DNA from: Rubripirellula sp. | GTDB taxonomy: Bacteria; Planctomycetota; Planctomycetia; Pirellulales; Pirellulaceae | Assembly: GCA_012270385.1 (NCBI GenBank) | Contig: JAAXIK010000188.1 | Location: forward strand, 285-32,863 | Reading direction: 5' to 3' | DNA length: 32,579 nucleotides | Shown: positions 17,319 to 26,686 of the stretch, one piece after another | Position numbering within the stretch: position 1 is the first letter of the stretch | Layout: each line of letters starts with the position of its first letter | Translations under genes and position numbers: made by a program | The notes under the pieces: generated by a model | Databases searched by the model: none | What the model was told of the DNA's origin: nothing | What the model saw: the letters and a program-made list of their open reading frames with translations, nothing else

Positions 17319-19436
17319 ATGAGATTAATTGCTGCCTGCCTTACGGTCTTGATCCTGTTGGCCCATCCATCATGGGCTGAAGAGGGCATGTTTCCCATCA
17401 GTGACATCGGTGGATTGAACCTAAAGGGCAAGGGTTTATCGCTGACTGCCGAAGAAATCTTCAACCCAGACCAAACCTGCCTCGCTGACGGGATCTGCAA
17501 GGTGAACGGATGCACGGGTTCTTTTGTTTCACCCAAAGGGTTAATCATCACGAATCACCATTGCGCGTATCGAGCTATCCAGAGCTTGAGTACGACCTCC
17601 AATGATTATCTGAAGGACGGCTTCCAAGCCCAATCGCTTGAAAACGAGATTCCCGCTGCTGGATACACTGTCCGGATCACAGAATCATTTGAGGACATCT
17701 CTGAGCAAGTTCTTTCTGCGATAACGAGCGAGATGACTTTCACGGAGCGTACCAAAGCCATTGAGCAGCGTCAGAAAGAACTAGAGCAAGCCGCGGAGCA
17801 GCGGAATCCAGGACAACGAGCCGAGGTTGCCGAAATGTTTGCCGGCAAAACCTATGTGCTCTTTCTCTACACCTTCATCAAAGACGTGAGACTCGTTTTT
17901 GCTCCCCCGGCTTCCGTTGGAAACTACGGTGGAGAAATTGATAATTGGGAGTGGCCAAGACATACGGGTGACTTTTCGTTTCTGCGTGCTTACGTGGCCC
18001 CCGACGGAGCTACAGTGGATTACTGCGAAGAGAACGGCCCCTACCAACCCAAACGATTCATCCAAGTTGAGCCCAAGGGTGTGGACGAGAATGACTTCGT
18101 GATGCTGATTGGTTACCCGGGCCGTACATCAAGACACAAGACTGCGAGTTTCCTTGAGTACGAACAGAATGTCCGCCTGCCATACATCGTTCAACTGTAC
18201 CAATGGCAAATCGAACAGATGCAACAAAGCGGCAAAGAAGATCGCTCCGTGATGCTTAAGCATTCATCAAGAATGAAGAGTCTAGCGAATGTTGAAAAGC
18301 GATCCCGTGGACAACTCAAAGGGCTGGTTCGTAAGAAAATCGTCGCGACGAGAAAGGCAGCGGAAGCGGAACTGCAGTCGTTTATTCAAGCAGATCCGCA
18401 ACGCAATGATCAATACGGTCGATTGTTGAGTGAGATTGACGCCGTGTATGGGGAGATGGCTCGGAATCAATACAAGCTTGACATCGAAAACATTCCTTCG
18501 GCTAGCCGATTGATGTACTTTGCCTTCACACTTTACGACAGCGCCGTGGAACGACAAAAGGAAGATCTGCAACGTGAAGCTCCTTATATGGATCGCAACA
18601 TTGATCTCACACAACGGCGACTCCTTCTTGCGGTCAAAGATTTTCATGCTCCTACAGACCAGATCATTCTCAAGGAGATGCTCACTCGCGTTGGCATGGC
18701 AGGGCCAAAGATTGAAGAAATTTCGGATGATTTACCTGGGATCGATACGATAGCCTCCCTTTATGACAAGACATCTTTGGGGGATCCGGAATTCGTAGAA
18801 TCATGCTTCGGCAAGACACCGCAGGAATTAGAGGCGATCCAAGATCCAGCGCTGGATGCGATCATCAAACTTTATCCCGTCTACATGCAACTGCGGGAAG
18901 AAGCGAAATCACGAGAAGGCAAACTGGATCAACTTTACGGAGATTTAGTGACCGTTAAGCAAGCTTTTCAAAAACAAAATTTTGTTCCGGATGCGAACGC
19001 CACGTTGCGACTGACTTATGGATCGGTCAAAGGATACTCTCCAGAAGATGCCGTCTATAAATCGCCGATCACCACACTGGGTGGAGCGGTAGCGAAAGCG
19101 ACAGATTCAGCTCCCTTTATCCTCCCAGAATCCATCATCAAGAAGCACACTCAACAAAAATTTGGCCGGTTCAGCCATCCCACACTGAACGATGTCCCTA
19201 CCTGTATTCTCTATAACACCGACACAACCGGTGGAAATTCGGGGAGTCCAATTATCAACGGCTCGGGAAAGTTGGTCGGTGTCAACTTTGATCGTGCTTT
19301 TGAAGCGACCATCAACGATTTCGCTTGGAATGAATCTTATAGCAGGTCGATTGGTGTCGATATCCGTTACGCTCTTTGGATTACAGGTGAGGTTTTTGGG
19401 GCTCAACACCTGCTCCGAGAAATGGGAGTCGAGTGA
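17319..19436 (+). CDS. S46 family dipeptidyl-peptidase, DPP11-like
   Basis: An exported serine peptidase of 705 aa, a normal length for the S46 family, which cleaves dipeptides from the N-terminus of oligopeptides in the periplasm. The signal peptide is RLIAACLTVLILLAHPSWAE. The catalytic His is in N79-H-H-C82, the Asp is D218 in WPRHTGDFS, and the Ser is S641 in GGNSGSP. Eighteen residues after the catalytic serine is R659 (VNFDRAFE). In characterised S46 enzymes arginine at this place selects Asp/Glu at P1 (DPP11), whereas glycine gives the broad hydrophobic DPP7 type. An AGGA ribosome site supports the start. The stop overlaps no gene, but the DUF1080 gene follows closely. Confidence 0.93.
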   Translation: MRLIAACLTVLILLAHPSWAEEGMFPISDIGGLNLKGKGLSLTAEEIFNPDQTCLADGICKVNGCTGSFVSPKGLIITNHHCAYRAIQSLSTTSNDYLKDGFQAQSLENEIPAAGYTVRITESFEDISEQVLSAITSEMTFTERTKAIEQRQKELEQAAEQRNPGQRAEVAEMFAGKTYVLFLYTFIKDVRLVFAPPASVGNYGGEIDNWEWPRHTGDFSFLRAYVAPDGATVDYCEENGPYQPKRFIQVEPKGVDENDFVMLIGYPGRTSRHKTASFLEYEQNVRLPYIVQLYQWQIEQMQQSGKEDRSVMLKHSSRMKSLANVEKRSRGQLKGLVRKKIVATRKAAEAELQSFIQADPQRNDQYGRLLSEIDAVYGEMARNQYKLDIENIPSASRLMYFAFTLYDSAVERQKEDLQREAPYMDRNIDLTQRRLLLAVKDFHAPTDQIILKEMLTRVGMAGPKIEEISDDLPGIDTIASLYDKTSLGDPEFVESCFGKTPQELEAIQDPALDAIIKLYPVYMQLREEAKSREGKLDQLYGDLVTVKQAFQKQNFVPDANATLRLTYGSVKGYSPEDAVYKSPITTLGGAVAKATDSAPFILPESIIKKHTQQKFGRFSHPTLNDVPTCILYNTDTTGGNSGSPIINGSGKLVGVNFDRAFEATINDFAWNESYSRSIGVDIRYALWITGEVFGAQHLLREMGVE

Positions 19437-19528
19437 TTACCAATGCAGATTTCGCCATGAGTAACGCAATTGAGGTATTGAAAACATCCCTCGCTCACAA
19501 GCACCAAAGACCTTCGGTTAAATCAAAC

Positions 19529-20347
19529 ATGACAAAACACGTTTTATTTTTCTACTTCCTCGCTGCCCTTACTCTTCCCTGCGGTGCGGAAACCACTGCC
19601 ATTTCTTCAACGAAAGATTGGACAGAATTATTTAACGGTAAAAATCTTGATGGGTGGCACAAACAGAAGATACGTGGACAGCATGGAAGCGGTGGAAACT
19701 GGGGCGTGACATCGGATGGAACACTGTTTGGGGAACAGGATCCTCCCGGATCCGGAAACGGCGGTCTCTTACTTTCCGACGTCCAGTACTCTGAGTTTGA
19801 ATTGGAACTGTCACTGAAACCGGATTGGGGACCGGATAGCGGAGTATTCGTTCGCACCGATGAACGCGGAGGGGGATGGCAAATTTATGTCGATCACCAC
19901 GACAACGGCAATGTTGGGCATGTCCGGCTTGAAACCAAGCCCTACAGTGTCCCATTCCGTCCCTTTGCGTTCTCACGACTGGAAGGTTCGCAAAGTACCC
20001 TGAAAATGATTGATGATGCGAGGACACGGAACTGGCCCGAAGCGGTTTACGAGCAAACCTGCACTCGTGAGGACTGGCTCGCGCACTGGCAAGTTGATGA
20101 CTGGAATCAACTGCGAGTCAGAGTGACGGGCGGTGTACTGCCCGTCATCAATGTTTGGTTGAATCAATTACATGTTTGTAAATTCGATGCTTCAAAAACA
20201 ACCCATCCGCAATTCCAGAAAGAACGCGCAATGGAGGTTGTGAAGGAAAGTGGATCCATTGGTCTTCAAGTCCACGGAGGAAAAAATTGGCAGGCCGGGA
20301 AGCGAGTGCTGTGGAAAGATTTACGGATCAGAAATCTTTCCGAATGA
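19529..20347 (+). CDS. DUF1080 (3-keto-disaccharide hydrolase-type) secreted protein
   Basis: A 272-aa exported concanavalin-like protein. The start at 19529 gives a clean signal peptide (TKHVLFFYFLAALTLPCGAE); the frame is open up to 19433, but those residues are not signal-like. The domain opens with WTELFNGKNLDGWH, continues with W-G-V-T-S-D-G-T-L and G-G-L-L-L-S-D-V-Q-Y-S-E-F-E-L, and ends with the IGLQVHGG..VLWKDLRIRNL block. All are standard for DUF1080, now often called 3-keto-disaccharide hydrolase because some members cleave 3-keto-glycosides. It lies 92 bp after the peptidase gene on the same strand. Confidence 0.9.
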   Translation: MTKHVLFFYFLAALTLPCGAETTAISSTKDWTELFNGKNLDGWHKQKIRGQHGSGGNWGVTSDGTLFGEQDPPGSGNGGLLLSDVQYSEFELELSLKPDWGPDSGVFVRTDERGGGWQIYVDHHDNGNVGHVRLETKPYSVPFRPFAFSRLEGSQSTLKMIDDARTRNWPEAVYEQTCTREDWLAHWQVDDWNQLRVRVTGGVLPVINVWLNQLHVCKFDASKTTHPQFQKERAMEVVKESGSIGLQVHGGKNWQAGKRVLWKDLRIRNLSE

Positions 20348-20593
20348 AAGACATTAGGAGTCCTGACTACGTGGACAATTGGACGTGTAAAAATCATCTG
20401 ACGAAGGATCGTCCATGGTAGCTAGAACGCTATTCCTACCCGTGATTCGTCCGGCAGAATCGAGAAAGAATTTGCAGATGAATTAGAATACTTACTAAGC
20501 AATTGACTTGGTAATTCACACCAGTGGCTGGTGATTCAGTGAGTATGCGATCCAGGGAAACTGCCTGCCGCCCCCGTAAATCATGAATATCAT
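20348..20593. other. Intergenic stretch with a small hairpin
   Basis: No gene is visible. A perfect 6-bp inverted repeat, CACCAG at 20519-20524 and CTGGTG at 20528-20533, lies about 60 bp before the cytochrome gene. The sequence TTGACT just upstream could be a -35 box, but no matching -10 box follows at 17 bp. It may be a regulatory site for the following operon; evidence is weak. Confidence 0.3.
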
Positions 20594-23500
20594 GTGATGA
20601 AAAAAGCCTATTTCAAAATCAACATCGTCTTTGTGTCCTTCGGTTTACTGGCGATATTGCATACCCCCCAAGAATCACTTGGAAATGCAAGCCAGCCACT
20701 GGATTTCAACCGTGATGTGCGGCCGATTCTCTCTGCTAAATGCTTTGCCTGCCACGGACCCGATACCGAGGAAAATGAGTCAGGTTATCGATTAGACATC
20801 AAAGAAATGGCATTCGCAGACCTTGGAGGGTACCAGGGAATCACTGCAGGGAAGCCGGAAGATAGCGAGCTTTACCAACGCATCATAGCGGCTGAAGATT
20901 CGATACAGATGCCCCCTCCCGAACATAAGAACCCTCTGAGCCAAGTGGAGATATCGGTTTTAAAACGTTGGATTGAAGAGGGAGCTATTTACGATGAACA
21001 TTGGGCTTTTGAAGCCATTACGCGACCTTTGATTCCTGAAATCCAATCGAACGCGGAAAACGCAATCGATCACTTCATCGGTAAGGAACTGGAAGAGAAC
21101 AAGCTTGCATTTTCTGAGCAAGCGAAGCCGGAAACACTATTCAGACGGATCCACCTTGACCTGACCGGTCTACCGCCCAAGATGCAAGACCTTGATCGGT
21201 TTCTAAATAACGTGAGCAAGGAATCGTACTCGGCAGAAATCGACCGCCTTATGAATTCCCCTGCTTTCGCTGAGCGTCTGGCGATGGAATGGCTCGATGT
21301 AGCTCGATACGCCGACACCAATGGATACTCCATCGATGATCATCGAGAGATGTGGGGGTGGAGAGATTGGGTGATCAAGGCTTTTCTGAATAACATGCCC
21401 TACGATGAATTCATCCGACAACAGCTTGCCGGTGATCTCATGGAAAACTCAAGCGACTCCATGAAAATTGCGACAGGTTTTCTAAGAAATAGCATGAATA
21501 CTCATGAAGGAGGCACCATTGCAGAGGAATACCGGGTTGCCTCCATCGCCGACAAGATTGACACGGTTGCAACCGCCTTCTTGGGACTGACCATCAAGTG
21601 TGCCCAATGTCACACACATAAGTATGACCCGATATCACATCGCGATTACTATCGTTTCTTCGCCTTCTTCAACACCTCGGCAGAACCCGGTAAAGGCGCG
21701 GTCAACGGGAACACCCAACCCTTGTTAGAAGTTGCTCCAATTCTTCAAGATAGTGAAGCGTTTCGACAGTCCATCGAACAGAGGATCGCTTCGCTTGAGT
21801 TTCTAAAAACACACCCAGAAGAGTTCTTAGGAACTGCTAGGCAAGTTTGGGAACGCGAGACACTGGCCAATGCACCACCCCCAAGGAGTGAAAGCAGCAG
21901 CACACCGAAGCAATTTCCTATTCCAACCTCGGAAGAAGCGAAAGGATTATCTTGGATCTGGACGGATCAACTTGGTGCAAGGGAATATGCGTGGTTCCGC
22001 CATACCTTCTCACTGGATGCACTTCCAAAAGAAGCGTCACTGTTTATCTCCTGCGACAATGAAGCCGAAATCTGGATCAATGGGAAGAAATTGGGAAAAA
22101 ATCCAGATTGGAGAACACCCTCTGTCTTTGATTTAACCGAGTTGCTCCGCACAGGTAGCAACGTGATTGCTGTTGCAGGAAAGGATTGGACGAAGGGTGG
22201 AAGCAAAGCTGCACTCGTGGCCCTGATCGCTTTACCTGATGGTCGATACATCAAGACTGACGGCACTTGGCGAGTGGCGGATCAAGTCATACCTGGCTGG
22301 AATGATCTCTTGGAACCGCCAGGTTTCCGACAAGCGTCCATCGTGGCGAGCCATGGCGCTGCACCGTGGGGAGATACATTTGCAAAATTGAAGACGATCG
22401 CAAACGATCATGACCAAGAAGCTCTTCTGAAGGCCATTCGGAAAGCAGATGGAGAGCGAAGCTTGGATGAACAAAATCTTGTGGTTTCAGCCTTTGCAAA
22501 ATCCAATGGTGAGATGCAAAAGCTTCTGAACGCCATCAATGGCGAAATTGCGGTACTTCAAGAATCATTGAAAAATGGAAAAACGACTGTGATGGTCATG
22601 GATGATTCAGCAAGTAATCGGCAGACTCATATTTTGGTAAGAGGTCAGTACGATCAGCACGGCGAGGTAGTGGAAGCTGGCATACCAGAAATGCTTGGTG
22701 CTCTGGATGAAACCAAGCCTCCCAGTCGACTCACACTCGCCGAATGGCTAACGGCACCAGCTAATCCGTTGACAGCGCGTGTCACAGTCAATCGTTATTG
22801 GCAGATGATTTTTGGAACAGGTCTCGTGAAAACGACCGAGGATTTTGGTTCACAAGGTGACTACCCGTCACACCCCGAGCTTCTCGACTGGCTTGCCTCA
22901 GAATTTATTGAATCGAAATGGGATGTCCGATTCCTGATTAAAACGATACTTCTGTCTCGCACCTACCAGCAGACATCCAATGTTTCACAACACTCAATCC
23001 AACGCGACCCCTATAACCGATTACTTGGACGCGCTCCGCGTTTTCGCCTGTCCGCAGAAGCAATACGAGACAATGCCCTGCAACTCGGTGGACTACTGAA
23101 TACGAGCCTGGGGGGGCCGAGCGTTTACCCACCTCAACCTACGGGACTTTGGAAGGAAGTAAGCCATTTTGGACATCCGACTTTCTTCACTTCGCAACAT
23201 TTCTTTGGTGACAAAACAAACGAGCAACATTACCGTCGCAGTCTTTACACGTTTTGGAAACGAACCTCACCTCCACCTGTCATGCTTGCTTTCGATGCGC
23301 CGAATCGTGAAACCTGTGCGGTTCGAAGATCATCAACCAATACTCCACTCCAAGCACTGGTCCTTATGAATGAGCCCCAGTTTGTGGCATCTTCACTCGG
23401 TATGGCTAGGCAAATGTTGAAGACAAAGGGTGACCCAGAAGAAAAAATCCGACAAGCATTCCGGTGGGCAACCTGTCGGCTTCCATCCGCAAAGGAAATC

Positions 23501-23662
23501 GAAATCCTTCTCGCAGCCTATCAACGGCAGCTGAAATATTTCGGTGAACATCCAGACCGTGCAAACAGCTATGTCGGTGGCAAAAGTGATCCCGAGACGG
23601 CAGCACTGAGTTCAATTGGATCGTTGATCTTGAATTTGGACGAAACGATCACGCGAGAATGA
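20594..23662 (+). CDS. PVC-type cytochrome protein PSCyt1-DUF1549-DUF1553
   Basis: A 1022-aa exported protein. After the signal peptide, residues about 36-130 are the planctomycete cytochrome C domain, with C50-F-A-C53-H54 and the ..QMPPPEHKNPLS.. text. DUF1549 follows (FRRIHLDLTGLPP..MEWLDVARYADTNGYSIDDHREMWGWRDWVI), including a second C336-A-Q-C339-H340 motif (CAQCHTHKYDP). Residues about 449-551 look like a galactose-binding-type beta-sandwich (..IWINGKKLG..NVIAVAGK). DUF1553 ends the protein (LTLAEWLTAPANPLTARVTVNRYW...NTPLQALVLMNEPQFV). Start is GTG at 20594 or ATG at 20597. It is followed by its usual partner, DUF1501. The pair is widespread in PVC bacteria; its chemistry is unsettled but probably redox and tied to polysaccharide use. 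Confidence 0.93.
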   Translation: MMKKAYFKINIVFVSFGLLAILHTPQESLGNASQPLDFNRDVRPILSAKCFACHGPDTEENESGYRLDIKEMAFADLGGYQGITAGKPEDSELYQRIIAAEDSIQMPPPEHKNPLSQVEISVLKRWIEEGAIYDEHWAFEAITRPLIPEIQSNAENAIDHFIGKELEENKLAFSEQAKPETLFRRIHLDLTGLPPKMQDLDRFLNNVSKESYSAEIDRLMNSPAFAERLAMEWLDVARYADTNGYSIDDHREMWGWRDWVIKAFLNNMPYDEFIRQQLAGDLMENSSDSMKIATGFLRNSMNTHEGGTIAEEYRVASIADKIDTVATAFLGLTIKCAQCHTHKYDPISHRDYYRFFAFFNTSAEPGKGAVNGNTQPLLEVAPILQDSEAFRQSIEQRIASLEFLKTHPEEFLGTARQVWERETLANAPPPRSESSSTPKQFPIPTSEEAKGLSWIWTDQLGAREYAWFRHTFSLDALPKEASLFISCDNEAEIWINGKKLGKNPDWRTPSVFDLTELLRTGSNVIAVAGKDWTKGGSKAALVALIALPDGRYIKTDGTWRVADQVIPGWNDLLEPPGFRQASIVASHGAAPWGDTFAKLKTIANDHDQEALLKAIRKADGERSLDEQNLVVSAFAKSNGEMQKLLNAINGEIAVLQESLKNGKTTVMVMDDSASNRQTHILVRGQYDQHGEVVEAGIPEMLGALDETKPPSRLTLAEWLTAPANPLTARVTVNRYWQMIFGTGLVKTTEDFGSQGDYPSHPELLDWLASEFIESKWDVRFLIKTILLSRTYQQTSNVSQHSIQRDPYNRLLGRAPRFRLSAEAIRDNALQLGGLLNTSLGGPSVYPPQPTGLWKEVSHFGHPTFFTSQHFFGDKTNEQHYRRSLYTFWKRTSPPPVMLAFDAPNRETCAVRRSSTNTPLQALVLMNEPQFVASSLGMARQMLKTKGDPEEKIRQAFRWATCRLPSAKEIEILLAAYQRQLKYFGEHPDRANSYVGGKSDPETAALSSIGSLILNLDETITRE

Positions 23663-23748
23663 TTTTCAAAGCCACCGTTTCCCCGATGCGGTGAACCAGG
23701 CGAATCCAGACAAGCTCAAAACCCACCATTCGACCCACTGATCATTTC

Positions 23749-25167
23749 ATGATGAACCTAGACCACTCCACCTCGCGTCGCACGTTTCTTGGTGGATCAT
23801 CCAGCGCGCTTGGAGCACTCGCGTTGAGTACGATGCAGGGTACTGTAACTCAAGCTTCCGAACTTGGGTTACCTCATCACCCACCGAAAGCGCGACGGGT
23901 GATCTATCTGTTTATGTCAGGAGGCCCTTCCCACATTGACCTGTATGACTACAAACCGGTCATGGTTGCCCGACATGGAGAGGAACTCCCACCGAGTGTC
24001 CGAGGATCACAGCGTTTAACGGGGATGACCGCCGGGCAGAAGAACTTTCCCATCTGCGGGCCCATCGGTAATTTTGCTCAACATGGCAAGAGCGGAACAT
24101 GGGTCAGTGACTTCTTACCCTACACCTCTGGCATCACTGATGAAATTGCCGTCATCCGTTCCATGCACACGGAGGCAATCAACCATGATCCCGGGATCAC
24201 CTTTATCAACACCGGATCGCAGATTCCAGGACGGCCCAGTGCCGGAGCATGGGCAAGCTATGGGCTTGGAAGCGTTAACGAGAATATGCCAGCCTACGTT
24301 GTGATGATTTCACAGGGTAACGGAAAGAATCCAGGGCAACCGATTTTCTCACGCCTTTGGGGCAGCGGCTTCCTACCCTCCAATCATCAAGGAGTTTTAC
24401 TTCGAAGCAGCGGAGACCCGGTACTCTACCTTCAGGACCCTCCCGGAATTTCTCGGCAAAACAGGCGAGATCAGCTCGATGATCTCGCCTCTTTGAATCG
24501 ACTTAAATTTGAGGATAGTGGCGACCCAGAGATTGAAACACGTATCTCTCAATATGAAATGGCCTTTCGCATGCAGGCAGCTGCCCCGGAAATCGCTGAC
24601 CTGAGTACGGAGACAGAAGAAACATTTGAGCTCTATGGTGATCAAGCTCGCAAGCCCGGGACCTACGCTTACAACTGCCTGCTCGCCCGTAGGATGGCAG
24701 AGCGAGATGTACGCTTTATTCAACTGTTCCATCGAGGCTGGGATCAACACGGAAGCCTCAAAACACACCTCACATCACAGTGTCAAGACACGGATCAAGC
24801 AACTGCTGCCCTGATCATGGATCTGAAACAACGTGGACTACTCGAGGATACATTGGTGATATGGGGCGGCGAATTCGGCCGCACTGCATACAGCCAAGGG
24901 AAGTTGGGCAATGGTCGCGATCACCATGGACGCTGCTTTAGCATGTGGATGGCAGGTGGTGGAATCAAAGGTGGTGTGTCTCATGGTGAAACCGATGATT
25001 TTTCCTACAACATTGCAGAGGACCCCGTGCACATCCGGGATCTCAACGCCACGATGCTCCACTGTCTAGGTATTGATCATGAACGGTTCACCTTCCGCTT
25101 TCAGGGACTGGAGCAAAGACTTACCGGTGTTGAACCCGCAACTGTAATTGCGGACCTAATCACATAA
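23749..25167 (+). CDS. DUF1501 family secreted protein (Tat-type)
   Basis: A 472-aa protein with a twin-arginine signal ([19 protein letters not shown]). The body has the DUF1501 marks of the sulfatase/alkaline-phosphatase superfamily: [16 protein letters not shown] near the start, [14 protein letters not shown] in the middle and [34 protein letters not shown] near the end. In this branch the metal-site residues are only partly conserved, so enzymatic activity is uncertain. It lies 86 bp behind the DUF1549/DUF1553 protein, the standard arrangement in planctomycetes, and is expected to work with it outside the cytoplasm. Confidence 0.93.
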   Translation: MMNLDHSTSRRTFLGGSSSALGALALSTMQGTVTQASELGLPHHPPKARRVIYLFMSGGPSHIDLYDYKPVMVARHGEELPPSVRGSQRLTGMTAGQKNFPICGPIGNFAQHGKSGTWVSDFLPYTSGITDEIAVIRSMHTEAINHDPGITFINTGSQIPGRPSAGAWASYGLGSVNENMPAYVVMISQGNGKNPGQPIFSRLWGSGFLPSNHQGVLLRSSGDPVLYLQDPPGISRQNRRDQLDDLASLNRLKFEDSGDPEIETRISQYEMAFRMQAAAPEIADLSTETEETFELYGDQARKPGTYAYNCLLARRMAERDVRFIQLFHRGWDQHGSLKTHLTSQCQDTDQATAALIMDLKQRGLLEDTLVIWGGEFGRTAYSQGKLGNGRDHHGRCFSMWMAGGGIKGGVSHGETDDFSYNIAEDPVHIRDLNATMLHCLGIDHERFTFRFQGLEQRLTGVEPATVIADLIT

Positions 25168-25423
25168 GAGCCGCGAATGATGCGGACTCCGATCATCCGA
25201 ATTCTGAATACGCCTTCGATGATGAGACCGATCCTGCATGCATCCGCTTACAAGCATTTGACGGATTCGCTAATGTGAGATGAGACTCTGGCACCAGAGA
25301 ACGGAGTAGGCCAGCTCCCCCCATATGATCAAAAAGCTGACACACGAAGCGATGGCGAGTGAAGTTTTCTAGCCTCTGGACGGATCCACGAGCTAAACTA
25401 TCGTCGAGGGACCAGGGTAAAAC
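25168..25423. other. Intergenic stretch of 256 bp
   Basis: No gene is visible; a short minus-strand open frame of 83 codons here has no family-like features. A small inverted repeat, CTCTGG/CCAGAG at 25286-25299, could end transcription of the DUF1501 gene, though it lacks a T-run. The last bases carry AGGG ahead of the next start. This gap separates the two PVC gene pairs and should hold the promoter for the second. Confidence 0.35.
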
Positions 25424-26674
25424 ATGGAGCCAAACATGGGACACATCAATCGCCGCCGAATTTTGCAGGGAACAGGAATCGCGTTGACGCTTCCGCGGCT
25501 AGAGAGTCTTTCTGCAAAAAACCATCCCACCCCTCAAGCACCTCGTCGATTAGTATGCGTCGGGAACCATTTGGGTTTTTACCCGGGGCATTTCTTCCCC
25601 GAAGCGTCGGGAAAGAACTTTGAATTAACATCGACTTTAAAGCCACTCCAAGCGCATCGAAATGAGTTAACGGTTTTTTCCAATCTGGATCATGGTCTAA
25701 ATGGTGGTCATAAGGCGGTCCAAGGATTCCTAACGGGGATCAAAAAAGAGGAAGCTGCTGGATTTGCTGAGAAAAATATCTCGCTTGATCAGGCCGCTGC
25801 CGAGTCCGTGGGAAGCTCCACACGTTTTCCCTCGATCAATACCGGCATCACGGAAGGAACCGATATGTGCTGGACTCGGTCAGGAGTCCATCTCCCACCG
25901 ATCAATAACCCGGCAACTCTCTTCCGTGGGCTCTTTATCGATTCAGCGCCCTCCGAACGTGCAGCAGAACGGGAACGATTGCAACATCGTGCCAGCGTGT
26001 TGGACTCACTCCGAGAATCTGCCACAACACTCAATAGCACGCTGGGTGCCGCGGACCAAAGAAAGCTAGACCAGTATCTGACCTCCATACGCGATGTGGA
26101 ACGGCGGCTTCAAATGTCCAGACAGTGGATCGATCGCCCAAAGCCACAATCACCTATCAAGGAAGTCGCTGACGAAGAGCGTCAACACATCGACCAAGTG
26201 GGGCTATTTTATGACCTCATTGCACTTGCTCTTCATACGGATTCCACGCGAGTGGCAACCTTGGAAACCGGACTAGGATTCCAAACCGCTGAGTTAAACC
26301 TCGATATCTACCACCATATCTCACACCAAGGGAAATCCGAAGGTCGAATCGAACAACTACAAGTCATCGAAGCTTTCCTAACCACAAAGCTTGCCAACTT
26401 CATGTCCAAGCTAAAAGAGATGGAAATCCTCAACGATACCCTGATTGTTTTCGGAAGTGGGATGAGTGATGCTTCAAGTCATAGCAATCGGAACCTACCC
26501 GTCCTTCTTGCTGGTGGAGCCCTAAGTCATCAGGGTCATCTCATCTGCCCGGTTGAACAACCGCGACGAATCCCTCTCTCCAATCTTTGGCTATCGGTGC
26601 TCAACTGGTTTGGTTCCGAAAGAGATCGCTTCGGCAGGAGCACAGGCACTTTCTCCGCAATGAAAATTGGTTAA
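25424..26674 (+). CDS. DUF1552 family secreted protein
   Basis: A 416-aa protein with a twin-arginine-like N-terminus (NRRRILQGTGIALTLPRLESL). The start at 25424 has an AGGG about 7 nt upstream; a second ATG four codons on is possible. Body motifs are typical of DUF1552: RRLVCVGNHLGFYPGHFFPE, SNLDHGLNGGHKAVQGFLTG, LDQAAAESVG..FPSI, LDQYLTSIRDVERRL, LIALALHTDSTRVATLE and LIVFGSGMSDASSHSNRNLPVLLAGG. The family is thought to be related to DUF1501 and has no proven activity. It is the usual partner of the DUF1592-type gene, whose start lies within a few bases of its stop. Confidence 0.92.
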   Translation: MEPNMGHINRRRILQGTGIALTLPRLESLSAKNHPTPQAPRRLVCVGNHLGFYPGHFFPEASGKNFELTSTLKPLQAHRNELTVFSNLDHGLNGGHKAVQGFLTGIKKEEAAGFAEKNISLDQAAAESVGSSTRFPSINTGITEGTDMCWTRSGVHLPPINNPATLFRGLFIDSAPSERAAERERLQHRASVLDSLRESATTLNSTLGAADQRKLDQYLTSIRDVERRLQMSRQWIDRPKPQSPIKEVADEERQHIDQVGLFYDLIALALHTDSTRVATLETGLGFQTAELNLDIYHHISHQGKSEGRIEQLQVIEAFLTTKLANFMSKLKEMEILNDTLIVFGSGMSDASSHSNRNLPVLLAGGALSHQGHLICPVEQPRRIPLSNLWLSVLNWFGSERDRFGRSTGTFSAMKIG

Positions 26675-26686
26675 TCGGTGGGCACC

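Noticed and set aside
25193-25444. Minus-strand 83-codon open frame between the two PVC pairs
   Set aside because: No signal peptide, domain text or ribosome site, and it runs into the start of the DUF1552 gene; chance open frame.
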